In this document: positions 63,601 through 64,000 of the stretch, one piece after another
Numbering within the stretch: position 1 is the stretch's first letter
How the letters are laid out: each line of letters begins with the position of its first letter
Source of the DNA: Scatophagus argus
Taxonomy: Eukaryota > Chordata > Actinopteri > Scatophagidae
DNA: 64,000 nt
NCBI RefSeq assembly: GCF_020382885.2
Contig: NC_058511.1
Coordinates: 571,501 to 635,500 of the forward strand
Direction of reading: 5' to 3'
Translations under genes and position numbers: made by a program
Notes under the pieces: generated by a model
The model's database searches: none
The model's input: the letters and a program-made list of their open reading frames with translations, nothing else
What the model was told of the DNA's origin: nothing

Positions 63601-64000
63601 TGTTGCAGCTTCCTGATAGATCGCACCTTTCAGACAATCACCAAACCACTCAGTCGCCTGGTGCTAACAGCCTGAGGTGCAGGACGACGGCCGTTGGTCG
63701 GCGAGGTGGTAATGCGTTCTCTTCATCACGGTCTCTCACTTCAGCCGCGGTCGCAGGTGGAGTCCACAGAGACCTCAGCCGACGTCTCCGAGACACGCCC
63801 ACTCAAAGACGGCCTGACAGCCAGGTGGTCCGAGCTGCTCGGCCGCGGAGGTGAAGTCTGACGTGGGTGGAAGGAGGCGTTCGGTCAGTCTGATGGATCC
63901 TTTTGCTTCAGGCTCACACACTAAACCAGTGATTGCCAACCGCGTGAAATCGTCAGTTGTGCCGCAGAAGATCATCCAGTTTCACCTGATCGGTACTCTG
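60700..64000. other. Right end, no gene identified
   Basis: Open frames such as 61859-62269 and 63465-63854 show no family signature and no clear splice context. A short TG run is at 61690-61707. Nothing else could be named. Confidence 0.45.

Noticed and set aside
63465..63854. 129-codon plus-strand frame
   Set aside because: Low-complexity Lys start and no family resemblance. An exon of a gene beyond the edge cannot be excluded but is not supported.

Overview
The window looks like a piece of a ray-finned fish chromosome, probably a percomorph teleost. It has GT-AG introns that are often under 100 bp, many CA/TG and trinucleotide microsatellites, fish-type tRNA-derived SINEs, Tc1 and hAT elements, and protein-coding genes that match vertebrate families exon by exon. 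No bacterial, phage or plasmid features were seen.

The left 37 kb is gene-dense and matches the gene content of human 14q32.12-q32.13. From left to right: the N-terminal exons of ppp4r4 (minus, continuing off the left edge), asb2 (plus, 9 exons), prima1 (plus, incomplete or damaged), a cytochrome c oxidase subunit 8 gene (minus, 2 exons), ubr7 (minus, 11 exons), gon7 (plus, 2 exons), lyset/tmem251 (minus) and trim50 (plus, 9 exons). The neighbours ppp4r4-asb2, prima1-cox8 and ubr7-gon7-lyset are grouped as in human. trim50 is an exception, since its human counterpart lies on 7q11.23. I derived splice junctions by eye and checked reading phase across each one. Apart from prima1 exon 1, all phases close.

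The gene products are not one pathway. Three belong to ubiquitin ligases (Asb2 as a Cullin-5 substrate receptor, Ubr7 as a UBR-box/PHD protein, Trim50 as a RING/B-box/B30.2 ligase). The others serve phosphatase 4 regulation, acetylcholinesterase anchoring, respiratory complex IV, tRNA t6A synthesis (KEOPS) and lysosomal enzyme trafficking.

The right 27 kb (about 36.6-64 kb) has no gene I can support. It holds two SINEs, a 732-bp non-autonomous hAT element with an 8-bp target duplication, a possible LTR fragment, a purine-rich G-quadruplex candidate and long TG tracts. AT-rich non-repetitive blocks there could be conserved regulatory DNA, but this cannot be tested from one sequence.

The most unusual observation is that three genes carry tandem copies of a 3' splice site. 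In asb2 intron 7 a 19-bp minisatellite repeats the acceptor about 21 times before the real one. In ubr7 intron 10 a 45-bp minisatellite repeats the acceptor plus the start of the last exon. In lyset a degenerate second copy of the exon 2 start lies about 114 bp upstream of the real one. In each case a decoy acceptor, if used, leads quickly to a stop codon.
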